Origin: JAVBRD01 sp031548365
Lineage (GTDB): Bacteria; Bacillota; Clostridia; Christensenellales; UBA1750
NCBI GenBank assembly: GCA_031548365.1
Contig: JAVBRD010000028.1
Span: 1-36,739 of the forward strand
Reading direction: 5' to 3'
Length of the DNA: 36,739 nucleotides
The translations under genes and the position numbers were made by a program. Shown here piece by piece: positions 1-6,960 of the stretch. The notes under the pieces are model-generated. The model made no database searches, was not told the DNA's origin, and was given only the letters and a program-made list of their open reading frames with translations. Every line of letters begins with the position of its first letter. Positions within the stretch are counted from its first letter, which is position 1.

Positions 1-8
1 GTGGGGGA

Positions 9-37
9 TTGACATACGCATCCACTCTGGCTATAAT
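9..37 (+). promoter_or_regulatory. Consensus sigma-A promoter of tRNA-Arg
   Basis: A perfect -35 (TTGACA, 9-14) and a perfect -10 (TATAAT, 32-37) are separated by exactly 17 bases. The predicted start is near 44, about 20 bases before the tRNA. Full consensus is rare and fits a strong stable-RNA promoter. Confidence 0.9.
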
Positions 38-64
38 AAGCGGGTGCTCATTGCACAAGTATGT

Positions 65-141
65 GTGCCTGTAGCTCAGCCGGATAGAGTGTTTGGCTAC
101 GAACCAAAAGGTCGGGGGTTCGAATCCCTCCAGGCACGCCA
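65..141 (+). tRNA. tRNA-Arg (anticodon ACG)
   Basis: A full cloverleaf can be folded by eye. The acceptor stem is GTGCCTG (65-71) with CAGGCAC (131-137). The D stem is GCTC with GAGT. The anticodon stem is TTTGG with CCAAA around the loop CTACGAA, giving anticodon ACG at 99-101. The T arm carries TTCGAAT at 119-125. Discriminator G138 is followed by an encoded CCA (139-141). ACG is normally edited to ICG and reads CGU/CGC/CGA. The gene is followed by an integrase remnant, so its 3' end is the likely attachment site of the former element. I found no second copy of the 3' end elsewhere in the window. Confidence 0.96.
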
Positions 142-156
142 AAAACCCAGTGAAAT

Positions 157-197
157 AGGCTTTTTTAGCGGGTACTGTCCGCTGAAAGAGCCTTTTT
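157..197 (+). terminator. Rho-independent terminator after tRNA-Arg
   Basis: A 15-pair stem joins 157-171 to 179-193 (AGGCT..AGCGG with CCGCT..AGCCT, two G-T pairs) around a 7-base loop, and is followed by a T run at 193-197. It lies 15 bases after the tRNA CCA. Confidence 0.8.
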
Positions 198-201
198 CCT
201 T

Positions 202-314
202 GCTAACATAAAGTCGCAGGAGTATCTGGCACTTCATCTTTTGGTCGCATCCTTTCGTCTCGTTTTCTCATCAGCATCGCGGGTTTGCTAACGGATTTGC
301 TAACATCCGCTAAC
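202..314. repeat. GCTAAC repeats between tRNA and integrase
   Basis: The hexamer GCTAAC occurs at 202-207, 287-292, 299-304 and 309-314. The middle two sit in a 12-base period (TTTGCTAACGGA, TTTGCTAACATC), and the last overlaps the stop codon of the integrase remnant. Short direct repeats beside an integrase and its attachment site are typical of integrase arm-type or excisionase sites. That role is inferred from position only. Confidence 0.45.
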
Positions 315-1455
315 GCGACGGTAGGCGCACTGCGTTGCTCACATGCGCATGAAGCGCCTGCACGAGGACGCCGATCAACGCCGGGTTGTTGGTCAGCAGC
401 TCCTGAAGCTGCTCGGGACTCAGGCCGCGCATGGCCTCCTTGCCGATCTTCCCCTCCAGGTCTTTGTAGAAATCCTGCTCAATCATCTGCGCCAGCCCCA
501 TCCTGCGGTCGTCCTGTATCGCCGCGTAGTGCCTGAGCAGCACCTCGGCTGATGAGTGCCCGGAATCGCCCTGCACGGTCTTGACGTCGCCGTTCGATAT
601 GATGAGTTTGTAGGACGAGCTTGACCCGCGCAGATCGTGGAAGCGCAGTCTGGGCAGGTCGAGCGTGGATTCGCGCTGCCACGCGACGAACCACTTCTCG
701 CACAGCTTGGGCTCGATGGGGTTGCCGTTGGGAAGGGCGAACACCAGCCCGTAGTCCTTGTACTCATCGCCCAGAGCGGCCTTCTGCATGATGACCTGCT
801 CCCGCCGCCTCAGTAGATCGGCCTTGAGGTAGTTCGTGAAGAACACCACGCGGTCGCTCTCGTCGGTCTTGGGCTTCTTGAGGATCAGGAAGCTCTTGCT
901 GCGCTCCTGCTGTCGAGGGAACATGAAGAGGATGTCGTCGGGGCGTACCATTTTAAGCGCTTCCTCGTCCACCCGCTGGAGCGTCTTGGTGATGCGGATG
1001 CTGTTGTCTTCGAAGCTGATGTCGCTCCACTGGATGCCCATGGTTTCGCCGTTGCGCAGCGTGTCGATGAACGCGGTGTGGATGGTCAGCCTTATGAGCG
1101 GGTCTTGGATGTTCTCCGGCGCGCTGGACACCTGTTGAGGCGTCCAGATTTTGTTTTTGCTCTTCTTCTTGGTGGGCGCGTCGCACACCACCGGGCTCCG
1201 GGAGACGACCTTCCATTCCACGGCCTTGTCAAACGCGCTGGTCAGGATGCTGTGGATGATGCGGATGGTCGTTTCGGAGAGAAACGGAATGTCCTCCTCC
1301 GCTTTCCCCTGGGCTTTGGCACCCTTGCACCGCGTCTTTCGCAGAGTGTCGTACAGCCCGTCGATGTGCCGGGGTTCCACCCGCTGCATCTTCATTTCTC
1401 CGAGGTGCGGCAGGACGTGGGTGTTGACGAGGTTGATGTTGGTCTGGCAGGTCTT
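310..1455 (-). pseudogene. Tyrosine recombinase (ICE integrase), 5'-truncated
   Basis: About 380 residues of a phage/ICE-type tyrosine integrase can be read from 1455 down to the TAG at 310. Homology-like sequence begins within the core-binding domain (THVLPHLGEMKMQ, as in the usual THILPxLGxxKLQ). The catalytic domain shows the first Arg in TLRNGETMGIQW, the box HDLRG, the second His in GHSSAEVLLRHY and the Tyr in HYAAI. The chemistry residues are therefore present. The usual N-terminal arm-binding domain is missing: the open frame runs on to 1587, but there it is antisense to another gene fragment. The gene points at the neighbouring tRNA-Arg, as tRNA-targeting elements do. Without an arm-binding domain it is probably not a working integrase. 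Confidence 0.8.
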
Positions 1456-1467
1456 GACCGCCCAGAA

Positions 1468-1989
1468 CGCCCGGACGCCACCGCCTGCGCGTCTTTCGAG
1501 TTCTGGAACCAGAAGATGAAGCGCTGGATCAATAAAAGTGCGAAGGGCATCGCGCTCATCGACAAGAGCGGGCCGTATCCGAAGCACAAGTATGTCTTCA
1601 ATGTCGCCGACACGAGCGGTCGGTCAAGCCCGCCGCACCTCTGGGAGCTGCGCGAGGAACATCACGCGACCATCGCCGAAAGCTTGTCTCACACCTTTGG
1701 AAACACCACCGATGACGAGTTCTACGGGATCGACTATCATGTTCTGCAGGCGGTGGACGACACCGCGGCGAATAAACTGCAAGCCTACACCCATGACCTC
1801 ATGGCTGTGAGCGCGGGGAGTATGCTGGCCGCGTTGTCCGAAACCAATGTTGCGGCAGCCTTCTCCCAACTCATCCGCGTGAGCATGGGCATCGCGACTT
1901 GTTCCCGGTGCAAAATTGACGTCGCATCCCTCATCGGGGATGATGATCTCGAAAAGTCCGCGCTGTTCTATACGAAGGAAAGGATGTAA
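1468..1989 (+). pseudogene. Fragment of large ICE helicase/methylase-type protein
   Basis: From about 1468 the plus frame reads RPDATACASFEFWNQKM, then KGIALIDKSG, YVFNVADTSGRSSPPHLW and a helical stretch with ALSETNVAAAFSQLI. This is the conserved N-terminal segment (RPDATACA.., W...Y..RGSKGIAL, YVFDVSDT, PYLW) that I know from the very large SNF2-helicase/DNA-methylase-like proteins of clostridial integrative conjugative elements, normally more than 2000 residues. Only about 170 residues remain. There is no credible start, and the frame ends at 1989, four bases before the next gene. It abuts the truncated integrase head to head, so both genes were cut at this junction. The family name is from memory of the motif pattern. 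Confidence 0.65.
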
Positions 1990-1992
1990 ACC

Positions 1993-2556
1993 ATGTCAAA
2001 TGAGACACTGGATGTGATCAAACGCCGCAGGAGTATCCGGGCATTTAAGCCCGACGCGCTCCGTATGGACGACCTCCGCCAAATCGCGGAGGCGGGGCTT
2101 CACGCTCCGAACGGAGGCGGCAGTGAGCCTTGGCGGATTACAGTCATTCAGGATAAGAGTATTTTAGAACAGATCAACCGGTTTGCGAAACAGTACGCTG
2201 CAGACTGCGGCGTACCGCATTTGGAACAACTCGGTCGGGACGAGGCGTTTCATTGCCTGTACAGCGCTCCGGCCCTGATGCTTGTCTCGTGTGACAGTAA
2301 CGGCTACTGCTCCGAATATGACGCCTCCGCAGCAACGGAGAATATCCTGCTTGCCGCCGAAAGCCTCGGGATCTCGTCCTGTTGGGGGTACTTCGCCACG
2401 CAGGCGTTTATGGCCGACGAGGGCGGTGCGCTGAAGCGCGAGTTTGGTATACCGGATGGATACCGGGTGTATGCTTCCATCATGCTCGGGTATAGCGGCT
2501 GCGGTGTTCCGGCTCAAAGGCAGATCAATACCGGACTAATCCGCTACATTTTGTGA
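1993..2556 (+). CDS. Nitroreductase-family flavoprotein
   Basis: This 187-residue protein has the layout of the FMN-dependent nitroreductase family: an N-terminal RRRSIRAFKPD (residues 11-21) that binds the FMN phosphate, APNGGGSEPWRITVI (38-52), and a C-terminal half with ATENILLAAESLGISSCWGYF. Family members transfer electrons from NAD(P)H to nitroaromatics, quinones or other small acceptors, usually as cytoplasmic homodimers. The substrate cannot be read from sequence. A GGAAAGGA ribosome site lies about 7 bases before the ATG. The gene starts right after the ICE fragment and leads a plus-strand group with the ABC genes, 31 bases upstream of the next start. The length is typical of the short nitroreductases. 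Confidence 0.85.
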   Translation: MSNETLDVIKRRRSIRAFKPDALRMDDLRQIAEAGLHAPNGGGSEPWRITVIQDKSILEQINRFAKQYAADCGVPHLEQLGRDEAFHCLYSAPALMLVSCDSNGYCSEYDASAATENILLAAESLGISSCWGYFATQAFMADEGGALKREFGIPDGYRVYASIMLGYSGCGVPAQRQINTGLIRYIL

Positions 2557-2587
2557 CATGGTGGATGCCTGAAACGGAGGAGAGAAC

Positions 2588-3298
2588 ATGATCAGTGTGC
2601 GAAACCTGACCAAGCGATACGGTAGATTGGTCGCCAACAGCGACATTTCGCTTGCGGTGAATCCCGGTGAGCTGACCGTGTTGCTGGGGCCGAACGGCGC
2701 GGGGAAGTCCACGCTCATCAAGTGCATCTGCGGGCTGCTCCGCTTTGAGGGAAGCATCACCGTCGGCGGACACGATAACCGAACCTCTGAGGCCAAGCGG
2801 ATGCTGGGCTATATCCCGGAAATGCCCGCGCTTTACCCCATGCTGACGGTGCACGAGCACCTCGAGTTTATTGCGAGGGCTTATGAACTGGACGGTTGGA
2901 ACGCGTGGGCGGATGAGCTGCTCCGGCGCTTTGAGCTGGACGACAAGCAGAACAAGCTGGGCAAGGAGCTTTCCAAGGGAATGCAGCAAAAAGTCAGCAT
3001 CTGCTGCGCGGTGTTGACAAAGCCAAGCGCGGTCATTTTTGACGAACCGCTGGTGGGGCTTGACCCTCACGCGATCCGGGAGCTTAAGAATCTGATTGCG
3101 GAGATGAAGCGGGACGGCTGCGCCATGATCGTATCCACCCACATGATTGAAAGCGTTGCAGAGGACTGGGACACCACCTGCATCATGAAGAACGGCGTCA
3201 TCGCACGCGCCTGCCGCCGCGACGAACTGGAAAGCGGCAGTGACCTGGAAGACCTGTACTTCTCCATCACCGAAAACCGGGGGGAGGAGTCCGTGTGA
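2588..3298 (+). CDS. ABC transporter ATP-binding protein
   Basis: A single 236-residue nucleotide-binding domain, complete in all motifs: Walker A GPNGAGKST (residues 34-42), signature LSKGMQQK (128-135), Walker B AVIFDEP (148-154), D-loop GLDP, and switch His in STHMIES. No membrane segment is fused, so it must pair with a separate permease; the next gene overlaps it by GTGA and is that partner. The start ATG has a good GGAGGAGAGAAC ribosome site. The type (short ATPase plus one large permease) is that of ABC-2-like exporters of Bacillota. The cargo is unknown and could be a peptide, drug or lipid. Confidence 0.92.
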   Translation: MISVRNLTKRYGRLVANSDISLAVNPGELTVLLGPNGAGKSTLIKCICGLLRFEGSITVGGHDNRTSEAKRMLGYIPEMPALYPMLTVHEHLEFIARAYELDGWNAWADELLRRFELDDKQNKLGKELSKGMQQKVSICCAVLTKPSAVIFDEPLVGLDPHAIRELKNLIAEMKRDGCAMIVSTHMIESVAEDWDTTCIMKNGVIARACRRDELESGSDLEDLYFSITENRGEESV

Positions 3299-4875
3299 AC
3301 GCACATTTTTACCTTTTCCGTGCAAGCCTGAACAATCGGATTAAAGAGGTGCTTCACAAGCCCGGAAAACTCGCGCTGTATCTGCTGGTCTTTTTGGGCG
3401 TCGCCGCGGGGCTGGTCGGCTCGCTGTTCGGGGCAAGCCAGAACGGGGCATCCATGCCGGTAACGTATCTCCTGCCCATTTTCTTCGCATTTTTGCTGTT
3501 GTTCTATGTGATCTGCATTCAGAAGGGCCTTGCTTCCGGAGACTCCATCTTTGAGATGAGCGATGTCAACTTATTGTTTGTTTCGCCTGTCAATTCCCGT
3601 TCCACGCTGCTGTATGGTCTGATCAAGCTTGTCGGCATGTCGTTTTGGGCGGGTTTTTTTCTTCTGTTCCAGAGCAGCTCCCTGTCCCACTTCGGCATTC
3701 GGTATGGCGGAATACTCATTTTGTTTGTCGTCTTCATGCTGAACATGATTGTGCTGACGCTGTTGTCGCTTGTCATCTACAGCACGACGAACGGCAAGCC
3801 CGCCCGCAAACGCTGGGTTCGGGTGTTGGCTTTCACGGTGTTCGTCCCCTTGCTGGCCTTTGCAGCCATTCAGTTTCTCCAGGCCGGGGATGCGATTTTA
3901 GCCCTGGATGCTGTTATTCACTCGCCGGTTATGGCCGCGACGCCGTTCATCGGCTGGGCATCGGCCGGGGCCATCGCCTTGATAGAGGGCAAACTTCTGG
4001 CCGGCTGCGTCTGGCTGGGGCTTCTTGTCCTCACCGGCGCAGGACTGCTGATGACCATCATGTACAGCCGGTCGGATTATTACGAGGATGTTCTGGTGGC
4101 AACCGAAACCGCGTTCGAGAAAAAACGCGCCGTGGCAGAAGGAGATATACAAGCGGCCGGTTCTACCGCCGCCCGCGTAAAGGTCAAGCGGACCGGACTG
4201 AACGGCCGTGGGGTGCAGGTTTTTATTTATAAGCATCTGCGTGAAACCTTCCGCCAAAACAAGCTGGGCTTTTTGAGCACGTACATGCTCATCACAGCGG
4301 TGGCCGTAACAGGCATGTCCTTTTTTACGCGCGGTAAAATGGAACTCACCGTCGTTTTACAGGTGCTTATGTGGATGCAGGTCTTTTTGATCGGGACAGG
4401 ACGGGGACTGTTGGAGACATATTCCCATTATATCTACATGATTCCGGGCTCCGCATTCAAAAAACTCATCTGGAGCAATATGGAGCTCATGCTGCGCGAG
4501 CTGGTGGAGAGCGTGCTTTTTTTGGGGATTCCCGGCCTTGTGATGGGCAGCTATCCTTTCGTTATTCTGGGCATCATGGTGGTGTATGTTTTCTTCTCGC
4601 TGATGCTTCTGGGCATCAACTACGTGTTTATGCTCTGGTTTGAAGCCAATCTGTCCAAAGGTCTGCTGATGGTGGTGTACCTGCTCGCGGTCATTTTGCT
4701 TCTCGCGCCGGGGCTGGCGGTGGCCCTTGTTGTCGGTTTTTCTCTGGGCGGCCTTGGCGGCACGCTTGCGGGCCTTTTCATTCTGTCCGCCTGGGAACTG
4801 ATTACGGGGCTTACGTGCTTTGCGCTCTCTAGAAACGTGCTGCGCAGCTGCGATATGCCCAGCGCAAAAACATAA
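3295..4875 (+). CDS. ABC exporter permease (putative ABC exporter family)
   Basis: This 526-residue protein is rich in membrane segments. An N-terminal helix (about 25-50) is followed by several pairs at about 60-75, 110-160, 175-200 and 215-260. A charged cytoplasmic loop at about 265-310 precedes a second block of helices from about 330 to the end. It starts at GTG, overlapping the ATPase stop by four bases, with GGGGAGGAG just upstream, so the two are translationally coupled and should form one transporter. It resembles the large putative ABC exporter permeases of Bacillota rather than classical ABC-2 permeases of 250-400 residues. There is no associated regulator in the window. Confidence 0.8.
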   Translation: MNAHFYLFRASLNNRIKEVLHKPGKLALYLLVFLGVAAGLVGSLFGASQNGASMPVTYLLPIFFAFLLLFYVICIQKGLASGDSIFEMSDVNLLFVSPVNSRSTLLYGLIKLVGMSFWAGFFLLFQSSSLSHFGIRYGGILILFVVFMLNMIVLTLLSLVIYSTTNGKPARKRWVRVLAFTVFVPLLAFAAIQFLQAGDAILALDAVIHSPVMAATPFIGWASAGAIALIEGKLLAGCVWLGLLVLTGAGLLMTIMYSRSDYYEDVLVATETAFEKKRAVAEGDIQAAGSTAARVKVKRTGLNGRGVQVFIYKHLRETFRQNKLGFLSTYMLITAVAVTGMSFFTRGKMELTVVLQVLMWMQVFLIGTGRGLLETYSHYIYMIPGSAFKKLIWSNMELMLRELVESVLFLGIPGLVMGSYPFVILGIMVVYVFFSLMLLGINYVFMLWFEANLSKGLLMVVYLLAVILLLAPGLAVALVVGFSLGGLGGTLAGLFILSAWELITGLTCFALSRNVLRSCDMPSAKT

Positions 4876-5067
4876 AGCGAGTATCAAGGAGACCCTGTCT
4901 GCGCATGAAAAGGCGTCATCTGCGGGTATCACGAGGAGGAAACCGAAGATGAAGTCATGCAAACTGCGCTGACTGGAAAATCTTGTGAACGAGCTGGCTA
5001 AGGAAAATCTCTGGAGCAGATTTGCAGAAAGTAGCTGCGCTTGCTTCAGGCCGGAGGGAGGCGCGGT
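4876..5067 (+). other. Intergenic segment, possible decayed short ORF
   Basis: No intact gene is visible. A GAGGAGGAAACCGAAG site precedes an ATG at 4949, but that frame stops after seven codons. The same frame then continues open with LENLVNELAKENLWSRFAE, which looks like real helical protein. A second frame reads CGYHEEETEDEVMQTALTG over the same stretch. This pattern suggests a frameshifted remnant of a small gene; I do not recognise it. Confidence 0.3.
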
Positions 5068-5463
5068 ATGAACCCGGATATCCTGATGCTGTTTGGGAAG
5101 GTGCCCGGAACGCTGCAGCTATATGAGGCGCTGGAAGCGCGCATTCTTCGGCAATTCCCAGACGTGACCATCATGGCCAAGGCGACGCAGGTGAGCTTTT
5201 ACAACACCCACGCCTTTGCCTGGGCATGGCCGCCGTTCCGGAGCCGCAAAGGCTGGCCGAAGGTGTTTATGTTCGTGACATTCGGGCTGGATCACCGGCT
5301 CGACCATCCCCGGATCGCGGAATCGGTGGAGCCTTACCCCAACCGCTGGACGCACCATGTCATTGTACAGCGGACGGATGAGATCGACGAGGAGCTGATG
5401 GACTGGATCGGGCAAAGTTATCGGTTCTCGCTAAGCAAAGGGAGGCGGCGGTGTGGCGGATAA
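5068..5463 (+). CDS. DUF5655 domain protein
   Basis: A 131-residue protein that fits the DUF5655 family: LYEALEARILRQFPDVTI near the start, then TQVSFYN, VTFGLDHRLDHPRI, EPYPNRWTHHVIV and a C-terminal EIDEELMDWI. No catalytic function is established for this family; it is common as a small stand-alone cytoplasmic protein in Bacillota. The ATG at 5068 is chosen because GGAGGGAGG lies 6 bases upstream; a TTG start 27 bases earlier would place the ribosome site inside the gene. The next gene overlaps its 3' end by 11 bases, so the two are probably co-translated. Confidence 0.75.
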   Translation: MNPDILMLFGKVPGTLQLYEALEARILRQFPDVTIMAKATQVSFYNTHAFAWAWPPFRSRKGWPKVFMFVTFGLDHRLDHPRIAESVEPYPNRWTHHVIVQRTDEIDEELMDWIGQSYRFSLSKGRRRCGG

Positions 5464-5851
5464 TTCGAGGGAGCAGGACGAATCACTTCGAAGCATCGCC
5501 GATATGATCGCCCGAAGTGAGAACGCGCAAGTGAAGTTCACGCCAGGGACTTCTCAGCACACGCTTCAGAGGAACCGCATCCACGCGCTTCGCGTCGCGG
5601 CGGCGCTGATTCGGCGGGAGGCGGCGGGCGGCTCAGGCGCAATGGCATACACAAAAAACGATCAGGAGAAAGCGCGCGCACCGCTTACCTCTCTGATCAG
5701 CAAAAGCGAGAAAGCTCGACAAAAAATAGCGCCGGGAACATGGCAGCACAACATGCTTATAGGCAACCTTGCGGCGCTGCATTGGGCCGAGGCGCTGCTG
5801 TCGAAGGCCCTGGAGACGGGGACGGAGGAACAAAACAATGGACCGGAGTGA
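5453..5851 (+). CDS. Small protein made of two copies of one ~45-residue unit
   Basis: A 132-residue soluble protein I cannot assign to a family. It contains two related units. Unit 1 (about residues 12-56) reads LRSIADMIARSENAQVKF.PGTSQHTL...ALRVAAALI. Unit 2 (about 76-120) reads LTSLISKSEKARQKIAPGTWQHNML..LAALHWAEALL. Shared positions are the SE.A..K, the PGT.QH turn and the following amphipathic helix, so each unit is probably helix-turn-helix. GTG start at 5453 with GGAGGCGG 4 bases upstream; it overlaps the DUF5655 gene and ends six bases before the VOC gene. There is no signal peptide, cysteine pair or membrane segment. Confidence 0.7.
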   Translation: MADNSREQDESLRSIADMIARSENAQVKFTPGTSQHTLQRNRIHALRVAAALIRREAAGGSGAMAYTKNDQEKARAPLTSLISKSEKARQKIAPGTWQHNMLIGNLAALHWAEALLSKALETGTEEQNNGPE

Positions 5852-5857
5852 GAACCT

Positions 5858-6754
5858 ATGCGGAAAATTGCCCCCTGCATTTGGTATGACCGGGACGCCC
5901 TCAGCGCCGCAGAACTGTACGTGTCCGCGTTTGAAGGCAGCCGCATCGACTATGTGACGCATTACGTGGAGAACAACCCGTTCCCCTCCGACGTTCCCGC
6001 CGGTACGCCGCTGACAGTGCGGTTCACCCTGTGCGGGCAGGAGTTTAGCGCGCTGAACGGCGGCCCGGTTTTCAAGCCCACACCCGCCGTTTCCTTTTTT
6101 GTGGATTGCGAGAGCGAGGCGCAGATGGACACGCTTTGGGACAAGCTCGTGGACGGCGGCTGCGTGCTGATGGAGGTTCAGGAATACCCGTTCAGCAAGA
6201 GGTTTGGCTGGCTGGCGGACAAGTATGGCGTCTCCTGGCAGATCAGCCTTTCGGGGCAAAAGCAGAAGATTTCGCCCTACCTGATGTTCACCGAAGGCGT
6301 TTTCGGCAAGGCCGAGAAAGCGATGCGGTTTTATTCCGGCATGTTCGGGGACGCAAAGGTTCTGGGCATCCACCGATACGGCAGCGACGCGGGCGCGGCG
6401 GAAGGAACGGTCATGTTCGCGATCTTCCAGCTTGAAGGCCAACCGTTCATGGCCGCGGACAACGCATATCCGCACGGGTTCACCTTCAACGAAGGGATTT
6501 CCTTTATCGTCTATTGCAAAGATCAGGCGGGAATTGACTTTTTCTGGGATCGCCTGACCGACGGCGGCGAGGAGCAACCCTGCGGCTGGCTGAAGGATCG
6601 GTTCGGGGTGTCGTGGCAGATCGTTCCCCAGAACCTGGAGCAGTTGGGTGATTCCGCCGACCCTGTCCGGGCCGGGCGCGTCAACGCAGCGCTGATGACG
6701 ATGACAAAGATCGACCTGCGAACCTTGCAGGACGCTTATGATGGCTTGAGGTGA
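5858..6754 (+). CDS. Double VOC (glyoxalase-fold / PhnB-like) protein
   Basis: This 298-residue protein has two tandem PhnB-like VOC domains. Domain 1 (about 3-135) shows PCIWYDRDALSAAELYVSAF, FTLCGQEFSALNGG and a DKYGVSWQI end. Domain 2 (about 140-275) repeats the plan with PYLMFTEGVFGKAEKAMRFY, FQLEGQPFMAADN and DRFGVSWQIVPQ. Such proteins are usually annotated as VOC or 3-demethylubiquinone methyltransferase-like; they bind a metal or small ligand, and the reaction is unknown. GGAG lies 9 bases before the ATG. The C-terminal tail (LRTLQDAYDGL) looks complete. The minus-strand S24/S26 remnant converges on it and overlaps its last 19 bases. Confidence 0.85.
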   Translation: MRKIAPCIWYDRDALSAAELYVSAFEGSRIDYVTHYVENNPFPSDVPAGTPLTVRFTLCGQEFSALNGGPVFKPTPAVSFFVDCESEAQMDTLWDKLVDGGCVLMEVQEYPFSKRFGWLADKYGVSWQISLSGQKQKISPYLMFTEGVFGKAEKAMRFYSGMFGDAKVLGIHRYGSDAGAAEGTVMFAIFQLEGQPFMAADNAYPHGFTFNEGISFIVYCKDQAGIDFFWDRLTDGGEEQPCGWLKDRFGVSWQIVPQNLEQLGDSADPVRAGRVNAALMTMTKIDLRTLQDAYDGLR

Positions 6755-6960
6755 CCGATGCGGCAGGGCACGAACTGTTGCTCATCATGGAACAAAACAA
6801 TGTCACCACTGCGAACCTTGCTTGTTGCTGGACTGAGGACAAGCGTATGACCATCAGCAATAAATGGCTCCATGCTTTCCCCGCTCACATGCACCACGCC
6901 GTTCCCATCGCGCTTTTGACGATACGTCCAGACGGTGGCGAGCCCCTTTCTCGCGTTCAC
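6736..6960 (-). pseudogene. S24/S26-type serine peptidase, C-terminally truncated
   Basis: A 74-residue open frame. Residues 21-57 match the N-terminal catalytic block of S24/S26 (signal-peptidase/LexA-type) peptidases: VVHVSGESMEPFIADG with nucleophile Ser29 before Met30, then SGDIVLFHDE. The rest of the domain, including the region that carries the general-base Lys, is missing: after FVPCRIG the frame runs into the antisense of the VOC gene end and stops. GTG start, overlapping the ABC stop by four bases, so it was the last gene of the ABC pair's transcript. Small S24/S26 proteins beside ABC exporters are known from RiPP clusters, but no precursor peptide or modifying enzyme is visible here. 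Truncation probably inactivates it. Confidence 0.65.

Noticed and set aside
2525..3325. 266-codon open frame on the minus strand
   Set aside because: It is fully antisense to a complete ABC ATPase with all motifs. It has no ribosome site and the composition is that of a GC-rich shadow frame.
5633..6577. 314-codon open frame on the minus strand
   Set aside because: Antisense to the double VOC gene and the repeat protein, both with good starts; no motif seen.
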